A DNA stretch of 58,167 bases from an uncultured bacterium (GCA_903859215.1 CAIOLW010000263.1:1-58167), one strand, 5' to 3'. Positions 17,269-25,808 are shown, numbered from the stretch's first letter. Notes: a model not told the origin generated them from the sequence alone. Translations and numbers: made by a program.

Positions 17269-18246
17269 CTAGGTCGGCCAGTTGCCGCTGCGCGCCAGCC
17301 AGGCCAGGCAGGACGCGACTTGGAACAGCGACAGGCACGCCATCACGTTGACCGGTTCGAACTCGCGCCGGCCCGTCTTGACACCGGCGACGACCGGCTC
17401 TTCCGTATCGACCCGTTCCGTCTCTTCCTGACGGCGGCGGATCTGCTTCGTGATCTGGCCGATGGAACTGCGGCCCTCGTTGCGGTCGATCTTGCCCTTC
17501 AGGCGCATGATCGCGCGCGTGTGGATCTGGCAGACGCGGCTCTCGGTCACGTCGAGGATCTCGCCGATCTCCTTCAGCGTCAGTTCCTCGTAGTAGTAGA
17601 GCACCAGCACCAGCTGCTCCTTCTCGGGCAGCTCGGCCATGCGCGCGGCGATCAGGTCCTTCATCTCCTGGCGCGCGATGACCTTCTCGATGTCTTCGGT
17701 GCGCGAGTCGGCCAGGTAGTCGCCCAGGCTGGTCGAGTTCTCGCTGTCGTCACCCGAGGTGTCGGCATCCAGCGAGACGATGGTCGCCACGGCGACCTCG
17801 CCCAGGATACCGTCCAGCTCGTTGATGTCGATGGACAGGCGCTTGGCCACCTCGGCGTCGGTCGCCGGCCGGCCCAGCTGGACCTCGAGGGTGCCGTAGG
17901 CCTCCTCCAGCATCTTCGCCTTGCGCCGGAGTGAGCGCGGGAACCAGTCCTGGCTGCGCAACTCGTCGAGGATGGCGCCGCGGATGCGCGGGATGGCGTA
18001 GGTTTCGAACTTGATCCCCCGTTCGGGATCGAAATTGTCGACAGCCTGCAGCAAACCAAGCAGGCCGGCGGAGATCAGGTCGTTGAACTCGACGTAATGC
18101 GGCAGGCCGATCGCCATCCGGCCGGCCACATACTTGACGATCCGGGCATGAAGATCGACCAGCTGGCGGCGGCAATCCTGGCAGTTCTCCCGCCGATACT
18201 TGCGCCACACTTCAAGATGCTGGATCGGGAGCACGGTCTCGGTCAT
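17269..18246 (-). CDS. fliA: Flagellar sigma factor sigma-28 (FliA/WhiG type) with unusual C-terminal extension
   Basis: Directs RNA polymerase to late flagellar promoters. Region 2 (DLISAGLLGLLQAVDNFDPE, FETYAIPRIRGAILDELR), region 3 (RKAKMLEEAYGTLEVQLGR) and region 4 (LPEKEQLVLVLYYYEELTL, then EIGEILDVTESRVCQIHTRA) are all present. The ATG at 18246 is chosen because a sigma-54 promoter lies just upstream (18284-18299), so the longer upstream reading would start inside the promoter. The protein is 325 residues; the family is usually about 240-260. The extra ~68 residues after region 4 are charged, then end with a hydrophobic segment (VMACLSLFQVASCLAWLA). Confidence 0.94.
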   Translation of the reverse strand: MTETVLPIQHLEVWRKYRRENCQDCRRQLVDLHARIVKYVAGRMAIGLPHYVEFNDLISAGLLGLLQAVDNFDPERGIKFETYAIPRIRGAILDELRSQDWFPRSLRRKAKMLEEAYGTLEVQLGRPATDAEVAKRLSIDINELDGILGEVAVATIVSLDADTSGDDSENSTSLGDYLADSRTEDIEKVIARQEMKDLIAARMAELPEKEQLVLVLYYYEELTLKEIGEILDVTESRVCQIHTRAIMRLKGKIDRNEGRSSIGQITKQIRRRQEETERVDTEEPVVAGVKTGRREFEPVNVMACLSLFQVASCLAWLARSGNWPT

Positions 18247-18283
18247 GCTGGTACCTTTCTGGAGAAGCGTCCGGATACCGGGT

Positions 18284-18299
18284 TGCAGAATCCATGCCA
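18284..18299 (-). promoter_or_regulatory. Sigma-54 (-24/-12) promoter of fliA
   Basis: Minus strand TGGCATG-GATT-CTGCA: GG and GC are exactly 10 bases apart, with one mismatch in the -24 element and one in the -12 element. It lies 38 bp upstream of the fliA ATG in the 70-bp gap after the small membrane protein. Confidence 0.65.
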
Positions 18300-18316
18300 C
18301 GGGTGACGGCTAGTGT

Positions 18317-18511
18317 TCACGGCCGGTTCTCCCGGGATTGCAGGGCCCCCGAGCGCACCATTAACAGCAGCAGGGAGCCCAGGATGAAGAAGCCCAGGTA
18401 GGCGATGCCGGCGCGCTTGAGCACCGCCATGGTGCCCCAGTCCCGCCAGAGGCCCACGGCCAGCACGGCGCTCGCCGCGCCGACAGCCACGGTCTGGATG
18501 ATCTGCGCCAT
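18317..18511 (-). CDS. Small two-helix membrane protein between flhF and fliA
   Basis: 64 residues with two predicted membrane helices (IIQTVAVGAASAVLAVGLW and IAYLGFFILGSLLLLMV) joined by a short basic turn. The ATG shares one base with the flhF stop (TGATG), so translation is coupled. An in-frame GTG one codon earlier is possible. In many flagellar operons the position between flhF and fliA is held by flhG, which is not seen here. Function unknown; a membrane-bound partner of FlhF or the export gate is only a guess. Confidence 0.6.
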   Translation of the reverse strand: MAQIIQTVAVGAASAVLAVGLWRDWGTMAVLKRAGIAYLGFFILGSLLLLMVRSGALQSRENRP

Positions 18512-19677
18512 CACCGCAGGACCTCACGGTCCAGCCGGCCGGCGCCGGTCGCGGGCGCCGCAGGCGGCAGCACCAATGCGGCCACGGTGGCCGACGAAGC
18601 GACGGTCAGTTCGCCGCCGTGCAGCGGGTCGCGACCCAGCAGGGAGACGGCCAGGGGCACGGACTCGAGCACGTCGAGCAGCTTGCCGGTGCGGCGCGTG
18701 CGGTCCAGGCGCGTGAATGCCACCCAGTCGCAGTTCCAATCGCGCGTGGCGCCGGCCAGGCCGGGCTGGTCGGCGAGGTCGCGGTCGGCCGCCACGACGA
18801 GGTGCCGGTGGAAGCCGGGATTCGCGGCCAGCCAGGCGTGCAACTGCCCGCCCACGGCCATCGCCGGGGCGTCCAGGCGCGGCAGTTCGACGAGCACGGC
18901 GTCGTAGGTGGCGAAATGCGGTTCGGCATCGGCCAGGTTCTGCGCGCCGGTCACGACGGCGGCGTCGTAGCCGCCCGCCGCCGCGGCGTCCTGCAGCCGG
19001 TGCGTGTAGCCCGGGTCGGCCGGCATGACGGCCAGCACGAGCGTGCGGCGCCCCTGCGCCTGCAGTTGCGCGGCCGTGGCGAGCACCAGGTCCGAGCGCC
19101 CGCAGCCGCTGTCGCCCAGGAACGCATGGCAGCCGTAGAAACCTTCCCACCCGCAGTTGCTCGCGCGCAGTTGGGTGGCCAGCCAGCCGCGCATCTCGGC
19201 GGGATCGGCAGCGCCGCGCCCGGTGGCGCCGTGGCGGGCCGCAACGCGTCGGGACACCGCCGGCGAGGCGCCCGCGGCCACGAGCAGTTCGGTCACCGGG
19301 TCCGCCGCCGCCCAGGCCCCGTCGGCGCGGCGGCGGTCGTACTCGGCCGAGACCTGCTCGACCAGCGACTCGATGCGTTCGATCTCGCGGAGCAGCTCGG
19401 CGGGCACCGCAGCCTCGGTCGGCGACTCGAGCCCCAGGCGGGCGGATGCCGCGTTGTACCGCGCCGCACCCGTGCCCGGCGGCTGCACGACCACCTCCAC
19501 GCCACGCTCCTGGCCGAGGCCGAGCTCATGGCGCCGGGTCACCGTGCGCGTGCTGATGATCACCGCGTCGTCGCCGAAGCGTTCGCGGATGCGTCGGTGG
19601 GCGGTCTGCAGCGAAGGCGCCGAGATCACCACCGGGCCGTTATCAACCGACGGCCTGCTGTTCGAGCTTCGAGCCAC
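18511..19677 (-). CDS. flhF: FlhF-like protein with degenerate GTPase motifs
   Basis: Recognised by position (after flhA), by the FlhF-type N-terminus (AHRRIRERFGDDAVIIST, about residues 26-43) and by SRP-GTPase-like layout. Yet the nucleotide-binding motifs are lost: the P-loop reads GDSGCGRS (188-195) with Arg in place of the catalytic Lys, DTAG is replaced by VELPRL (263-268), and TKLD is TRLD (322-325). It is therefore unlikely to bind or hydrolyse GTP in the usual way. The start used is a GTG overlapping flhA by 35 bp; GTG codons near 19632 are alternatives. FlhF normally sets the site and number of flagella with FlhG, which is missing here. Confidence 0.75.
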   Translation of the reverse strand: MARSSNSRPSVDNGPVVISAPSLQTAHRRIRERFGDDAVIISTRTVTRRHELGLGQERGVEVVVQPPGTGAARYNAASARLGLESPTEAAVPAELLREIERIESLVEQVSAEYDRRRADGAWAAADPVTELLVAAGASPAVSRRVAARHGATGRGAADPAEMRGWLATQLRASNCGWEGFYGCHAFLGDSGCGRSDLVLATAAQLQAQGRRTLVLAVMPADPGYTHRLQDAAAAGGYDAAVVTGAQNLADAEPHFATYDAVLVELPRLDAPAMAVGGQLHAWLAANPGFHRHLVVAADRDLADQPGLAGATRDWNCDWVAFTRLDRTRRTGKLLDVLESVPLAVSLLGRDPLHGGELTVASSATVAALVLPPAAPATGAGRLDREVLR

Positions 19678-21766
19678 TGGTCACCACCGTTCCGGCGGAC
19701 ACAATGGACGCCGAGGATGCGACCTCGGTGTAGCCCATCACCGCAAGGTTGGGATAGGTCGGCTCCACGAGCCGCTTGACGAACATCCGGATGGGGGTCG
19801 GCACCAGCAGCACCGGCGGCGTGCCGCTGGCGTAGGCCGACCGGAGCACCGTCTCGAGGCGCCCCAGGAATTCGCGCGTGAAGCCCGGCGCGATGGCCAC
19901 ACCGCCGCTGCTCTCGGAGTCGCGCGCCGCCGAGACGAGGATCTGCTCGCATTCGGGGTGCAGCGCCACGACGTGCAGCTTGTTGCCGGCCTCGCTGTAG
20001 AGGGCGGTGATCGAGCGCGACAGGGCCTCGCGCACCCGGGCGACCAGGTAGTCCGGCCCGTGCCCGCCGCCGCTGTGGTTGCCCAGCGTCTCGAGGATGG
20101 TGACGATGTCCTTGACCGGCACGCGCTCGTGGAGCAGGGACTTCAGGACGTTGTGCAGCGTGTTCACCGGCACGCGATCGGGGACCAGGTCCTCGACCAG
20201 CGAGGGCGCGAACTCGCGCACGGACTCGCACATGTCCTTGATGTCCTGGCGGCTGAGCAGCTCGTCCGAGTGGCTGCGCACGATCTCCGACAGGTGCGTC
20301 GCCAGGACGGCCGCCGGCTCGACCACCGTGTAGCCCTCGCGCTCGGCGCGCGTGCGGCCTTCGGGATCGATCCAGACCGCCGGCAGGTTGAACGCCGGCT
20401 CGGTCGTCGCCACGCCGTCGATGTGGCCGCAGTCGGGGCGCGTGCTCATCGCGAGCAGGCGGCCGGGGCTCAGTTCGGCCCGCGCCACCTCCACGCCCTT
20501 CAGCTTGATGACGTACTCGTGCGCCCCCAGTTGCAGGTTGTCGCGCACGCGGATCGGGTGGATGAAGATGCCCAACTCGGCGCCCACCTGGCGGCGGATG
20601 CTGCCGATGCGGTGCAGCAGGTCGCCGCCGCGGGCCTCGTCCACCAGGGTGATCAGCCCGTAGCCGATCTCGAGTTCCAGCTTGTCCAGCACGAAGAGCT
20701 CCTCGTTGCGCGGTCCGGGACGTTCGTCGGCGGCCTTGCCATGGGCCTCGGCCGGGGATGTCGACTCCCGCTCGATCTCCATGTCGGCGTCGAACTTCTT
20801 CACGCGGGCGCCCATCAGCTTGCCGGTGATGGCCGTGCCGGCGGCGAACAGGAGGAACGGCACCGTGGGCAGGCCGGGAATCAGGCCCAGCACGGCCAGC
20901 GCGGCCGAACTGAGGTAGAGCGCCTTCGTCTGGCGGAAGACCTGGACCGTGATCGACTGGCCCAGGTTCAGTTCGCCGGAGGTGCGCGTGACGACCAGGC
21001 CGGCCGCGGTCGAGACCAGCAGGGCCGGGACCTGGCTGACGAGACCGTCGCCGACGGTCAGCATGGTGAACCGCGAGAGCGCCTCGCCCGCCGGCAGGTG
21101 CATCTGCAGCATGCCGATGGCGAAGCCGCCCACGATGTTGATGACCGTGATGATGATGCCGGCGGTGGCGTCGCCCTTGACGAACTTGCTGGCGCCGTCC
21201 ATGGCCCCGAAGAACTCGGCCTCGCGGGCCACCTCGCTGCGCCGCTCGCGGGCCTGCTTCTCGGTGATCATGCCGGCGTTCAGGTCGGCGTCGATCGCCA
21301 TCTGCTTGCCGGGCATGGCGTCCAGGGTGAAGCGGGCGGCAACTTCGGCGATGCGGCCCGAACCCTTGGTGATGACCATGAAGTTGATGATCACCAGGAT
21401 GATGAACACGATCACGCCGATGACATAATTGCCGCCGATCACGAAGTGACCGAAAGCACTGATCACCTGGCCGGCTTCGCCCCGGCTGAGAATCATCCGG
21501 GTTGACGCGACATTGAGCGACAGCCTGAGCAGGGTCAGGATCAGCAGCAGCGACGGGAAACTGTTGAATTGGAGCGGTTCCTTGAGGTACAGGGCGACCA
21601 GGAGCACCGTCACCGAGAACGCGATGCTGAAGGTCAGCATCAGGTCCAGCAGGATCGGGGGCACCGGGACGATCATGAGGCCCAGCACCAAAAGCACCGC
21701 TACGGCGCTCAGGATGTTGCTGTTTGCCAGCACGAGATCCCGGTTGATGACCTGTTCCTGATCCAC
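19643..21766 (-). CDS. flhA: Flagellar export gate protein FlhA
   Basis: Core of the flagellar type III export gate in the inner membrane. 707 residues, the usual length. The N-terminal half has about eight membrane helices (ILSAVAVLLVLGLMIVPVP and onward) with the FHIPEP-like region (STRMILSRGEAGQVISAFG, GGNYVIGVIVFIIL). The C-terminal half is the cytosolic nonameric domain that docks substrates and chaperones (PDLVEDLVPDRVPVNTLHNV-type segment, DYLVARVREALSRSITALY). It starts at a GTG with a GGGATAG ribosome site, 23 bp after flhB, and overlaps flhF. Confidence 0.96.
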   Translation of the reverse strand: MDQEQVINRDLVLANSNILSAVAVLLVLGLMIVPVPPILLDLMLTFSIAFSVTVLLVALYLKEPLQFNSFPSLLLILTLLRLSLNVASTRMILSRGEAGQVISAFGHFVIGGNYVIGVIVFIILVIINFMVITKGSGRIAEVAARFTLDAMPGKQMAIDADLNAGMITEKQARERRSEVAREAEFFGAMDGASKFVKGDATAGIIITVINIVGGFAIGMLQMHLPAGEALSRFTMLTVGDGLVSQVPALLVSTAAGLVVTRTSGELNLGQSITVQVFRQTKALYLSSAALAVLGLIPGLPTVPFLLFAAGTAITGKLMGARVKKFDADMEIERESTSPAEAHGKAADERPGPRNEELFVLDKLELEIGYGLITLVDEARGGDLLHRIGSIRRQVGAELGIFIHPIRVRDNLQLGAHEYVIKLKGVEVARAELSPGRLLAMSTRPDCGHIDGVATTEPAFNLPAVWIDPEGRTRAEREGYTVVEPAAVLATHLSEIVRSHSDELLSRQDIKDMCESVREFAPSLVEDLVPDRVPVNTLHNVLKSLLHERVPVKDIVTILETLGNHSGGGHGPDYLVARVREALSRSITALYSEAGNKLHVVALHPECEQILVSAARDSESSGGVAIAPGFTREFLGRLETVLRSAYASGTPPVLLVPTPIRMFVKRLVEPTYPNLAVMGYTEVASSASIVSAGTVVTSGSKLEQQAVG

Positions 21767-21789
21767 TCGCTATCCCAATCCCTTCAGGG

Positions 21790-22851
21790 TCACGACCGCT
21801 TCAGGCGGTAGACATAGGCCAGTACTTCAGCCACGGCCTGGAAGAGGCTCTCGGGCACATAGTTGCCCACCTCCACCTGTGCATGCAGCGCCCGTGCCAA
21901 AGGCTTGTTCTCGATGACCGGCACGCGGTTCTCGCGCGCCAGCTTCCGGATGATGCCCGCCAGGTGGTCCGCGCCCTTGGCGACGACTTTCGGGGCCGGC
22001 GAGCCCTTCTCGTACTTCAGCGCCACGGCGAAGTGGGTCGGGTTGGTCACCACGACGTCGGCCGTGGGCACCGCCTGGAGCATCCGCTTGCGGATCGCCT
22101 CGAACTGCAGGCCCCTGATCCTCGCCTTGATCTGCGGATCGCCCTCGTAGTCCTTGTGCTCCTGCTTGATCTCGTACTTGGACATCTTGAGGTTCTCTTC
22201 GTAGCGCCACTTCTGCCAGAACCAGTCGCCCAGGGCCAGGACCACGCAGAACGCCAGCAGCTTGGCCACCAGCTTGATGAAGGCGGCCTTGCCGGTGGCG
22301 ACGACCGCGGGCAGCGTCAGCAGCGAGCTGCCGATGATCGTGTCCATCAGCCCGTCGATGGTCTTCCAGGCCAGCAGCGAGACGAGGATGATCTTGAACA
22401 GGTTCTTCAGCACGTCGAAGGCGGCCTGGGCCTTGAAGAACTTCTGCATGCCGGAGACGGGGTTCATGCGGTCGAACTTCAGTCCCATCGCCTTGGGCGA
22501 GATCTTGAAGCCGAACTGGGCGACGTTGCCCCAGACCGAGGCGATCATGACGCCGATCAAGAGCGGCGTCATGGCGATGGCGACGGGCCAGAACGAGCCC
22601 TCGAGCAGCTCGCGGGCGGCGTAGACGTTGATCGGGGCCAGGATGTGCGCCTGGCCGAGCAGGTAGCTGGTGTTTTCGCAGAGTTTGCGGGACATGAAGC
22701 CGGAGCTCGCGACCAGGAGCGTCATGCCGGCGATGAGCACGACGGCGCTGCTGACCTCGGTACTCCGGGCGACGGTGCCCTCGTCGCGCGCTTCCTCGCG
22801 CCGTTTACCTGTCGCAGTTTCTGTGCGCTCGCCCGTTCCGTTGTCGGCCAT
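21790..22851 (-). CDS. flhB: Flagellar export switch protein FlhB
   Basis: Controls the switch from hook to filament export. The N-terminus is basic and charged (GERTETATGKRREEARDEG). It is followed by four membrane helices and a cytosolic domain with the autocleavage motif NPTH in VVTNPTHFAVALKYEKG, then the conserved ARENRVPVIENKPLARALHA. At 353 residues it has the family length. A GGGAGG ribosome site precedes the ATG. It lies between fliR and flhA in the usual order. Confidence 0.96.
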   Translation of the reverse strand: MADNGTGERTETATGKRREEARDEGTVARSTEVSSAVVLIAGMTLLVASSGFMSRKLCENTSYLLGQAHILAPINVYAARELLEGSFWPVAIAMTPLLIGVMIASVWGNVAQFGFKISPKAMGLKFDRMNPVSGMQKFFKAQAAFDVLKNLFKIILVSLLAWKTIDGLMDTIIGSSLLTLPAVVATGKAAFIKLVAKLLAFCVVLALGDWFWQKWRYEENLKMSKYEIKQEHKDYEGDPQIKARIRGLQFEAIRKRMLQAVPTADVVVTNPTHFAVALKYEKGSPAPKVVAKGADHLAGIIRKLARENRVPVIENKPLARALHAQVEVGNYVPESLFQAVAEVLAYVYRLKRS

Positions 22852-22890
22852 CACTCACCTCCCGCGCGGTGCGTCCGCTGGTTGGGGCCC

Positions 22891-23673
22891 CTACTGCATT
22901 GCCGAGAGCGTGCGGGCCAACTGGTCCGGCAGCGCCGCGTACATGCCCATCACGACCTGGCGGAAGAAGACCAGCGAAGCGCCCAGCGTCACCAGGCCGA
23001 CGCCGATCTTCACCGGGAAACCGACCACCAGCACGTTGAGCTGCGGGATGGTCTTGACGATGACGCCCATCGCGGCGCTGACCAGCAGCAGCACGATGAT
23101 GATGGGCGCCGCGATGCGCAGGCCCACCTGGAAGACCGTGCTGAACTCCTGCAGCAGGTGCCAGGCGCCGCCGGTCAGCATGCTGGTCCCGAACGGCGGC
23201 AGTATCAGGCACGACTGGAACATCGCCGAGATCAGCACGGTGTGCGCGTTGGTCACGAAGAACAGCAGCACCGCCAGCAGGTGGTAGAGCTGCGAGATGA
23301 TGGAGATCTGGCTGTTGCTCATGGGGTCGAAGGCATTGACGATCGAGAAGCCGATCTGCATGCCGGCCACGTCGCCGGCGAAGCGCACCGCCACGAAGAC
23401 GAGGTTGATCGTGAAGCCCATCATCATGCCGATGACCAGCGACCGGGCCGCCTCGGTGACGAGCGGCTGCCAGGCCAGCGTCACGGCGCCGACCGGGACG
23501 GCGGGCATGATGGCCGGCGCCAGCGCGACGGCCATCGTCCCGGCAAGCGCCAGTCGCCAGAGCGCCGGCACGGCCCGGACATCCAGCATCGGCAGCGTGG
23601 CCGCCAGCACGCCGAAGCGGATGGTCAGGGCCATGATGACGCCGAGCAGGGTGATGTCGATCTCGAAGTTCAC
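22891..23673 (-). CDS. fliR: Flagellar export apparatus protein FliR
   Basis: Integral membrane part of the FliP/Q/R export channel. 260 residues, family length, with about six hydrophobic helices. Recognisable segments are RFGVLAATLPML, the GMMMGFTINLVFVAVRFAGD stretch and GLRIAAPIIIVLLLVSAAMG. It starts at a GTG at 23673 with a weak TAGGGA ribosome site, 7 bp after fliQ. It is followed by flhB after 39 bp. Confidence 0.94.
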   Translation of the reverse strand: MNFEIDITLLGVIMALTIRFGVLAATLPMLDVRAVPALWRLALAGTMAVALAPAIMPAVPVGAVTLAWQPLVTEAARSLVIGMMMGFTINLVFVAVRFAGDVAGMQIGFSIVNAFDPMSNSQISIISQLYHLLAVLLFFVTNAHTVLISAMFQSCLILPPFGTSMLTGGAWHLLQEFSTVFQVGLRIAAPIIIVLLLVSAAMGVIVKTIPQLNVLVVGFPVKIGVGLVTLGASLVFFRQVVMGMYAALPDQLARTLSAMQ

Positions 23674-23680
23674 GACGTCC

Positions 23681-23944
23681 CTACATGTTCGCGACGCGTG
23701 TGAACATCGCCTCGGTGAAGGCCGTCAGCTGCTTGATGGTCCGGGGCAGGGTGATGATCAGGACGACGAACACGGCGAGGATCTTCGGCACGAAGGTCAT
23801 CGTCATCTCGTTGATCTGGGTCGCTGCCTGGAAGATGGAGATCACCAGGCCGACGATCATGCCGGTGATCAGCATGGGGCCCGCCACCATCACCACGGTG
23901 CGCATCGCGTACTGGCCGATCTCGACCACGCTTTCGGGAGTCAT
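23681..23944 (-). CDS. fliQ: Flagellar export apparatus protein FliQ
   Basis: An 87-residue subunit of the export channel with two membrane helices (VVMVAGPMLITGMIVGLVIS and the second after the loop). Family marks are ESVVEIGQYAMRT at the start and FQAATQINEMTMTFVPKIL in the cytosolic turn. AAAGGA precedes the ATG. It is tightly packed between fliP (18 bp) and fliR (7 bp). Confidence 0.95.
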   Translation of the reverse strand: MTPESVVEIGQYAMRTVVMVAGPMLITGMIVGLVISIFQAATQINEMTMTFVPKILAVFVVLIITLPRTIKQLTAFTEAMFTRVANM

Positions 23945-23962
23945 CGGAGTCCTTTCCCGGCC

Positions 23963-24808
23963 CTACTGGAAGGCCTGGACGAGCGATTTGACGACCAGGA
24001 ACCACCCGTCCACGAGGACGAACAGGAGGATCTTGAAGGGGAGGCTGATCAGGACCGGTGGCAGCATCATCATGCCCATGGACATCAGGACCGAGGCCAC
24101 CACCATGTCGATGATCAGGAACGGCATGAAGAGCACGAATCCCATCTGGAACGCGGTCTTGAGTTCGCCGATCACGAAGGCGGGCACGACGACCAGCATC
24201 GGCAGCTCTTCGGGCGATCCCGGCACCGGCGTCTTGGTCAGGTCCAGGAACAGCGCGATGTCCTTCTCGCGCACCTGGCGCAGCATGAATTCCTTCAGGG
24301 GCACCTGCGCGCGCGTGAACGCCTCGCGCTGGCTGATGGTCTCGGTCAGCAGGGGCTGTACGGCCTCGTTGTTGATGCGCGTGAAGGTCGGGGCCATGAT
24401 CACCATGGTCAGGAAGACGGCCAGGCCGATCAGGATCTGGTTGGCGGGCGCCTGGTTGGCGCCGATGGCCTGCCTGAGGAAGCCCAGCACGATGACGATG
24501 CGCGTGAAGCTCGTCATCAGCATCAGGATGGCCGGCGCCAGCGACAGCACGGTCATCAGGATGACGATCTTCAGGGCCGAGCCCATGGCCTTCGGGCCAT
24601 CGGCGCCCTGGATCTCGAGCGTCAGCTTCGGCGAGGCCGCGGGCGCCGTCTTGAGCGGGCTGATCGGCCGGATCGGGGCCGGCGGCGACGCGGCGAACGC
24701 CGGCAGGGCGATCCCGGCCAGCAGGAAGGCGACGAGCGCCAGGAAGGCCAGGCGCGTGGCGCGCCCATGCGGGCGGGCGGTGGTGCGGATGACAAGCTGG
24801 TCTGACAA
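23963..24808 (-). CDS. fliP: Flagellar export apparatus protein FliP
   Basis: Forms the core of the export channel. The N-terminal signal-like segment (LAFLALVAFLLAGIALPAFA) is followed by the mature FliP domain: LKIVILMTVLSLAPAILMLM, SFTRIVIVLGFLRQAIG, QVREKDIALFLDLT and LKTAFQMGFVLFMPFLIIDM. The open frame extends to 24883, but that end lies inside a perfect hairpin (24871-24900). The TTG at 24808 with GGGGAA upstream is therefore chosen, giving 281 residues. The exact start is uncertain. A 212-bp gap separates it from fliO. Confidence 0.92.
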   Translation of the reverse strand: MSDQLVIRTTARPHGRATRLAFLALVAFLLAGIALPAFAASPPAPIRPISPLKTAPAASPKLTLEIQGADGPKAMGSALKIVILMTVLSLAPAILMLMTSFTRIVIVLGFLRQAIGANQAPANQILIGLAVFLTMVIMAPTFTRINNEAVQPLLTETISQREAFTRAQVPLKEFMLRQVREKDIALFLDLTKTPVPGSPEELPMLVVVPAFVIGELKTAFQMGFVLFMPFLIIDMVVASVLMSMGMMMLPPVLISLPFKILLFVLVDGWFLVVKSLVQAFQ

Positions 24809-24870
24809 GCGATTCCCCGTTTCAGGCGTGGTCCCGCCCCCATGGCGGCGACTGCCGGGCGGGTAACGCA

Positions 24871-24900
24871 ACGGCCGTGCCACCGAAGGGGCACGGCCGT
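24871..24900. terminator. Perfect hairpin in the fliO-fliP gap
   Basis: An 11-bp perfect stem (ACGGCCGTGCC / GGCACGGCCGT) with an 8-base loop. It has no T-tract in either direction. Inside an operon it may act as an attenuator, an mRNA-processing site or an insulator between fliO and fliP. Confidence 0.5.
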
Positions 24901-25020
24901 TTGGGCCTGATGGAGCGCAAGTGGTTATTATTGCATCAGTTGCAGAATCGTGCCTGGGCCTTCCGGGGGCCCACCGGCCCGCGCCTGCGGGGCGCCGTCA
25001 GCCAGGCGGCCATATTCTGG

Positions 25021-25443
25021 TCAGTCCCGCAAGCCGGCCGGTCGGAGCGCCGAGGATTTGAACCAGCGGGTCACCGAAGCCGGCAGGGTCAGGCTGCCCG
25101 CGGGGCCGGCGGCCACCGTCTCGCCATACTGCCGGCGGTAGGCTTCCCATTCCTCCTGGCGCAGCAGGACCATCGCGTTCTCGTGCTTGTAGACGTAGGA
25201 GACCTCCTCGCCCAGGCGCAGGATCTGGATCTCCCGGCGCGGCCCCAGGTGCCAGACGGCCACCATGCGGGCCTGCGCGGCGGCGCCGCGGCGCCCGAAC
25301 CGGGCCAGCAGCTTCAGGCACAGGAACAGCAGCCCGAAGACCACGGCCAGGCCGCCGATCGTTCGCCACCAGCTGCCGGCGCCGAGGCTGGCGGGGTCGA
25401 GCGTCACCGTGTTCACGGCCGCCAGAAAGAGCCCGCCGCCCAT
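25021..25443 (-). CDS. fliO: Flagellar export accessory protein FliO
   Basis: 140 residues with one membrane helix (TIGGLAVVFGLLFLCLKLLA) and a cytosolic domain (MVAVWHLGPRREIQILRLG, then VYKHENAMVLLRQEEWEAY) typical of FliO/FliZ. FliO stabilises assembly of the FliP ring. The ATG shares one base with the fliN stop (TGATG), so the two are coupled. Sequence identity in this family is low. The assignment rests on topology and on the order fliM-fliN-fliO-fliP. Confidence 0.85.
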   Translation of the reverse strand: MGGGLFLAAVNTVTLDPASLGAGSWWRTIGGLAVVFGLLFLCLKLLARFGRRGAAAQARMVAVWHLGPRREIQILRLGEEVSYVYKHENAMVLLRQEEWEAYRRQYGETVAAGPAGSLTLPASVTRWFKSSALRPAGLRD

Positions 25444-25808
25444 CACAGCGCCCGCTTGAGCCGCTCGACGCGGTTCAGGAGCTTGGTGATGCGGACGGCG
25501 AAGTGGTCGTCGACGACCACGACCTCGCCGCTGGCGAGCAGGGCCCCGTTCACCATGATGTCCACCGGCTCGCTCGTCTGGCGGCCCAGTTCCACGACCG
25601 AGCCGGACGACAGGTTCAGCACGTCGCGGAACTTCAGGCGCGCGCGGCCCAGTTCCACCGAGATCTCCAGGTTGACGTCGAGCAGCAGGTCCAGGTTGGC
25701 GGCGCCCACCAGGTCCTCGCCCAGGTCGGCGATCAGGGCCCCGGATTCGTCGTCGGCCAGACCCGTGGCGCCGTTGCCGCCACGCCGGGCGTTGTCGTCG
25801 TTGCTCAT
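25443..25808 (-). CDS. fliN: Flagellar motor switch protein FliN
   Basis: A C-ring component that works with FliM and FliG in torque and direction switching. 121 residues; the last ~75 are the SpoA domain (LLLDVNLEISVELGRARLKF, VLNLSSGSVVELGRQTSEPV, VNGALLASGEVVVVDDHFAV). The N-terminal ~40 residues are acidic and disordered. AAGGAG precedes the ATG. It follows fliM by 6 bp and overlaps fliO. Confidence 0.96.
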   Translation of the reverse strand: MSNDDNARRGGNGATGLADDESGALIADLGEDLVGAANLDLLLDVNLEISVELGRARLKFRDVLNLSSGSVVELGRQTSEPVDIMVNGALLASGEVVVVDDHFAVRITKLLNRVERLKRAL

